A stretch of 64,000 nucleotides of DNA from NCBI RefSeq assembly GCF_932526225.1, contig NC_064034.1:18164927-18228926 (forward strand). Direction: 5' to 3'. Below the pieces are notes generated by a model. That model did not search any database. It was not told the origin of the DNA and was given only the letters and a program-made list of their open reading frames with translations. A program made the position numbers and the translations under genes. Below, one piece after another: positions 63,101 to 64,000 of this stretch; the first letter of the stretch is position 1; every line of letters begins with the position of its first letter. The stretch is from Nematostella vectensis. Taxonomy: Eukaryota; Cnidaria; Anthozoa; Actiniaria; Edwardsiidae.

Positions 63101-63878
63101 AACCGACAGAGCAAAAAATGGCATGAAATTCTCCAATTCTCAACATATAAGCTCAAGATTCCGCATACAAGAAGTTCCTCTGACCAAAAGCTTAATTCCA
63201 AATTTTGAAGAAATTTAGAAGATATGAAATTTAGATATTAGCGGGCAAAGTTGGCTTGATTTATGACCAGAGTCCGACTTCTCCCTAAAAACGAGGAGAA
63301 TTCATACATTGACATTTGAAAATTGCACTTCAAGCCTATCTTGAAGACGAATCCATTAGAAAAAAAACATTTTTTGTTGTTGGTTTACTTAATATTAGGA
63401 GCCTCTATGCAAAAATTTAAGCTTACCGAAGTTAACCAGGCCTTATTTTGGTAAAACTCGGTATTTTTTTTCTCTGTCGCACAAACCTCTAAGTCCTTGA
63501 AGGAGCCTGCGGTGTAGTTCCAGGAAGGCAGCAGGTAGTGAATCACACTATCCAGTAACTCAACAAATCTGAAAAACAATAAAAAATATCGCACAGGACA
63601 GTGTGATTGAGTGATTTTAGTTTTTTGTATTTTCATTCAAATCTAGGCCCTGAGGTAGAGCCAGTCGCTGCACTCCTACATTAACTGAAAATCGACTCTG
63701 CCAAAGAGTCGATTTCCAGTTTTTGGAGTATTGTATTCATTGTTCTGGTACGAGATCGCGACAGTTTGGGCTTTTTGATTCTATTCCTACATTAACTGAC
63801 ATGCACTGCACATACCTGAGTAGTGCTTTAGCTCTATGGTACAAAAGAATAGTATCTACAGCATCTAACTTGGGAAAT
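51116..63878 (-). CDS. HECTD3: HECT-type E3 ubiquitin ligase HECTD3, C-terminal ~470 residues, 5' part outside window
   Basis: Exons in order: 63878-63816, 63568-63487, 62842-62766, 62669-62561, 62181-62132, 62057-61993, 61529-61426, 58542-58417, 57363-57193, 57119-56994, 55833-55704, 53220-53146, 53044-52966, 52003-51932, 51200-51116. All are GT-AG and in phase (1414 nt). HECT ligases accept ubiquitin on a cysteine and pass it to substrates. Upstream pieces include [18 protein letters not shown] and [17 protein letters not shown], characteristic of HECTD3. The HECT N-lobe has [51 protein letters not shown] and LLKVVP-like [18 protein letters not shown]. The C-lobe has [15 protein letters not shown] and the catalytic TCSSTLFLP (cysteine codon 51966-51964), ending [15 protein letters not shown]. 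The N-terminal DOC domain would lie beyond the window. Introns hold four minisatellites and several mobile elements. Confidence 0.94.
52328..52697. mobile_element. Non-autonomous DNA transposon (family B, copy 2) in a HECTD3 intron
   Basis: GACATGACGGAAAAAC at the left and GTTTTTCCGTCATGTC at the right are perfect inverses. The interior matches 9960-10340 in reverse orientation (CAAATAACGTGAGGCCGAAG, GGACGAAAAGCTCAAATTTC). Flanks do not show a clean 9-bp duplication. It sits in the 929-bp intron before the catalytic-cysteine exon. Confidence 0.88.
53526..53589 (-). repeat. tRNA-derived sequence (pol III A and B boxes), probable SINE or tRNA pseudogene
   Basis: On the minus strand TGGCCAAGTGG (53589-53579) fits the A box and GGTTCGATTCC (53536-53526) is a perfect B box, followed by a T-rich stretch that could end transcription. 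The flanks do not form a 7-bp acceptor stem, and the anticodon arm is not convincing, so a functional tRNA is unlikely. It is in the HECTD3 intron between the exons at 55704 and 53220. Confidence 0.72.
53888..54432. repeat. Tandem array: two ~229-bp copies flanking an 86-bp partial copy
   Basis: CAAATGGAGCGTGTTTACAT starts a unit at about 53889, 54119 and 54205. The first and third units are almost identical throughout (to CATGATGACATAGT); the middle one stops after AAAGTTTGA. The high identity shows recent duplication. It lies in the same HECTD3 intron as the 85-bp array. Confidence 0.93.
54608..55726. repeat. 85-bp minisatellite, ~13 units, each carrying a copy of a HECTD3 exon end and donor site
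   Basis: The unit core on the plus strand is CTCTTTTTGAGTGCC plus TGATATTTACGAATGGAAT and ACCCATGGACTGATAG. The rightmost copy overlaps the last ~22 bases of the exon ending at 55704 and its donor. Other units repeat those bases, with the donor intact (GACTTACTGCTC on the plus strand, i.e. GCA|GTAAGTC) in roughly half and broken by small deletions (GACTTCTGCTC) in the rest. Adjacent donors are 85 bp apart (55704, then 55619). The array occupies the intron side only. Confidence 0.94.
55853..56110. repeat. 39-bp minisatellite in HECTD3 intron
   Basis: Units of TTGGCAACCATGTTAGAGCC followed by TTGGCAACGAAATACA recur about five to six times, the last ones degenerate. It begins about 20 bp beyond the acceptor of the exon starting at 55833. 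A looser scatter of CTTAGCAAC motifs continues to about 56310. Confidence 0.88.
56543..56931. repeat. 39-bp minisatellite, ~10 units, open in frame with the preceding HECTD3 exon
   Basis: Unit: CCCGGTAAGAACGCCTGGGA plus CTAGGCTGAACACAGGAAG. Because 39 is a multiple of three, both strands stay open. On the minus strand the frame of the exon 57119-56994 continues through its donor into the array and encodes 13-residue repeats ([13 protein letters not shown]), remaining open to 56514. Confidence 0.92.
57356..58030. repeat. ~52-bp minisatellite, ~13 units, each carrying a copy of a HECTD3 acceptor and exon start
   Basis: Plus-strand unit: GAGCACCTAACGGTGGGATA, then AATAGCAACAACCTCTGAAC and TGATGGTAAAG. 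The leftmost copy spans the acceptor of the exon starting at 57363 (minus strand CCGTTAG|GTGCTCTC). About twelve further copies upstream in the transcript repeat the acceptor AG and the first ~11 exon bases; the distal three or four are degenerate. Confidence 0.94.
58922..60420 (+). pseudogene. Degenerate mobile-element-type coding region in HECTD3 intron
   Basis: Several plus-strand frames, interrupted by stops and frameshifts, look like one decayed open reading frame. 59050-59293 reads [20 protein letters not shown] and [15 protein letters not shown]. About 59600-59720 reads [16 protein letters not shown] and ALFGSNSV. 60060-60200 reads [16 protein letters not shown] and [16 protein letters not shown]. 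60200-60370 reads [25 protein letters not shown] and [18 protein letters not shown]. The FDSHSRN-G-VLLE pattern is familiar to me from large cysteine-peptidase-like frames associated with mobile elements in cnidarians and fish; that link is from memory. It lies antisense to HECTD3 in its largest visible intron. Confidence 0.5.
60421..61425. other. HECTD3 intron, no gene recognised; small hairpin
   Basis: A perfect 13-bp inverted repeat (TCTGCATCAATAC at 60846-60858 and its complement at 60887-60899) encloses 28 bases. Otherwise the sequence is A+T-rich intron without recognisable features. Confidence 0.5.
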
Positions 63879-64000
63879 CTGCAATAGGGAAACAATTTAA
63901 ATTAACATTTACAAACATCCACAGGTCACTAAAACAAATTTTCATTGAACAGCTAACAACAGCACAGATATCTACTTCTTAAAACCCCAAGTATGTACTA

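Overview
This is an animal nuclear genome window. The protein genes are split into short exons with GT-AG introns and belong to metazoan families: an SLC22 transporter, mitochondrial adenylate kinase AK3/AK4, nucleolar PUM3 and the HECT ligase HECTD3. There is also a single-exon melatonin/opsin-like GPCR. Gene content, the intronless GPCR, compact introns full of short inverted-repeat elements and the A+T-rich intergenic DNA point to a cnidarian, most likely a sea anemone or related anthozoan. That placement is inference; no species marker was identified.

Layout. 1-7.7 kb: an SLC22-like gene on the minus strand, truncated by the window edge. Its second intron holds about 2.9 kb of GATA and GGAT/GGGT satellite and a deleted LINE. 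7.7-31.5 kb: no convincing gene, but a dense series of non-autonomous elements, several with readable inverted ends and target duplications, and a minus-oriented solo LTR. 31.5-32.6 kb: the GPCR on the plus strand. 33-35 kb: two LINE fragments. 36.1-39.3 kb: a complete six-exon adenylate kinase on the minus strand. 39.5-49.2 kb: a complete 19-exon PUM3 gene on the plus strand, head-to-head with the kinase across 273 bp. 51.1-64 kb: the 3' half of HECTD3 on the minus strand, tail-to-tail with PUM3.

I rebuilt the exon chains of the kinase, PUM3 and HECTD3 by hand. Every junction keeps frame (adenylate kinase 242 aa, PUM3 631 aa, HECTD3 C-terminal about 470 aa with the complete HECT domain). The SLC22 gene is the exception: one exon has a one-base frame disruption in a conserved stretch, which an acceptor 7 nt further on could bypass.

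The most unusual structure is in HECTD3. Four minisatellites lie within about 3.5 kb. One array (85-bp unit, about 13 copies) contains copies of an exon's 3' end with its donor site. Another (about 52-bp unit, about 13 copies) contains copies of an acceptor with the start of the next exon. Splice sites have therefore been amplified in tandem on both sides of the region encoding the HECT N-lobe. No bacterial-type operon, CRISPR array or defence system is present.
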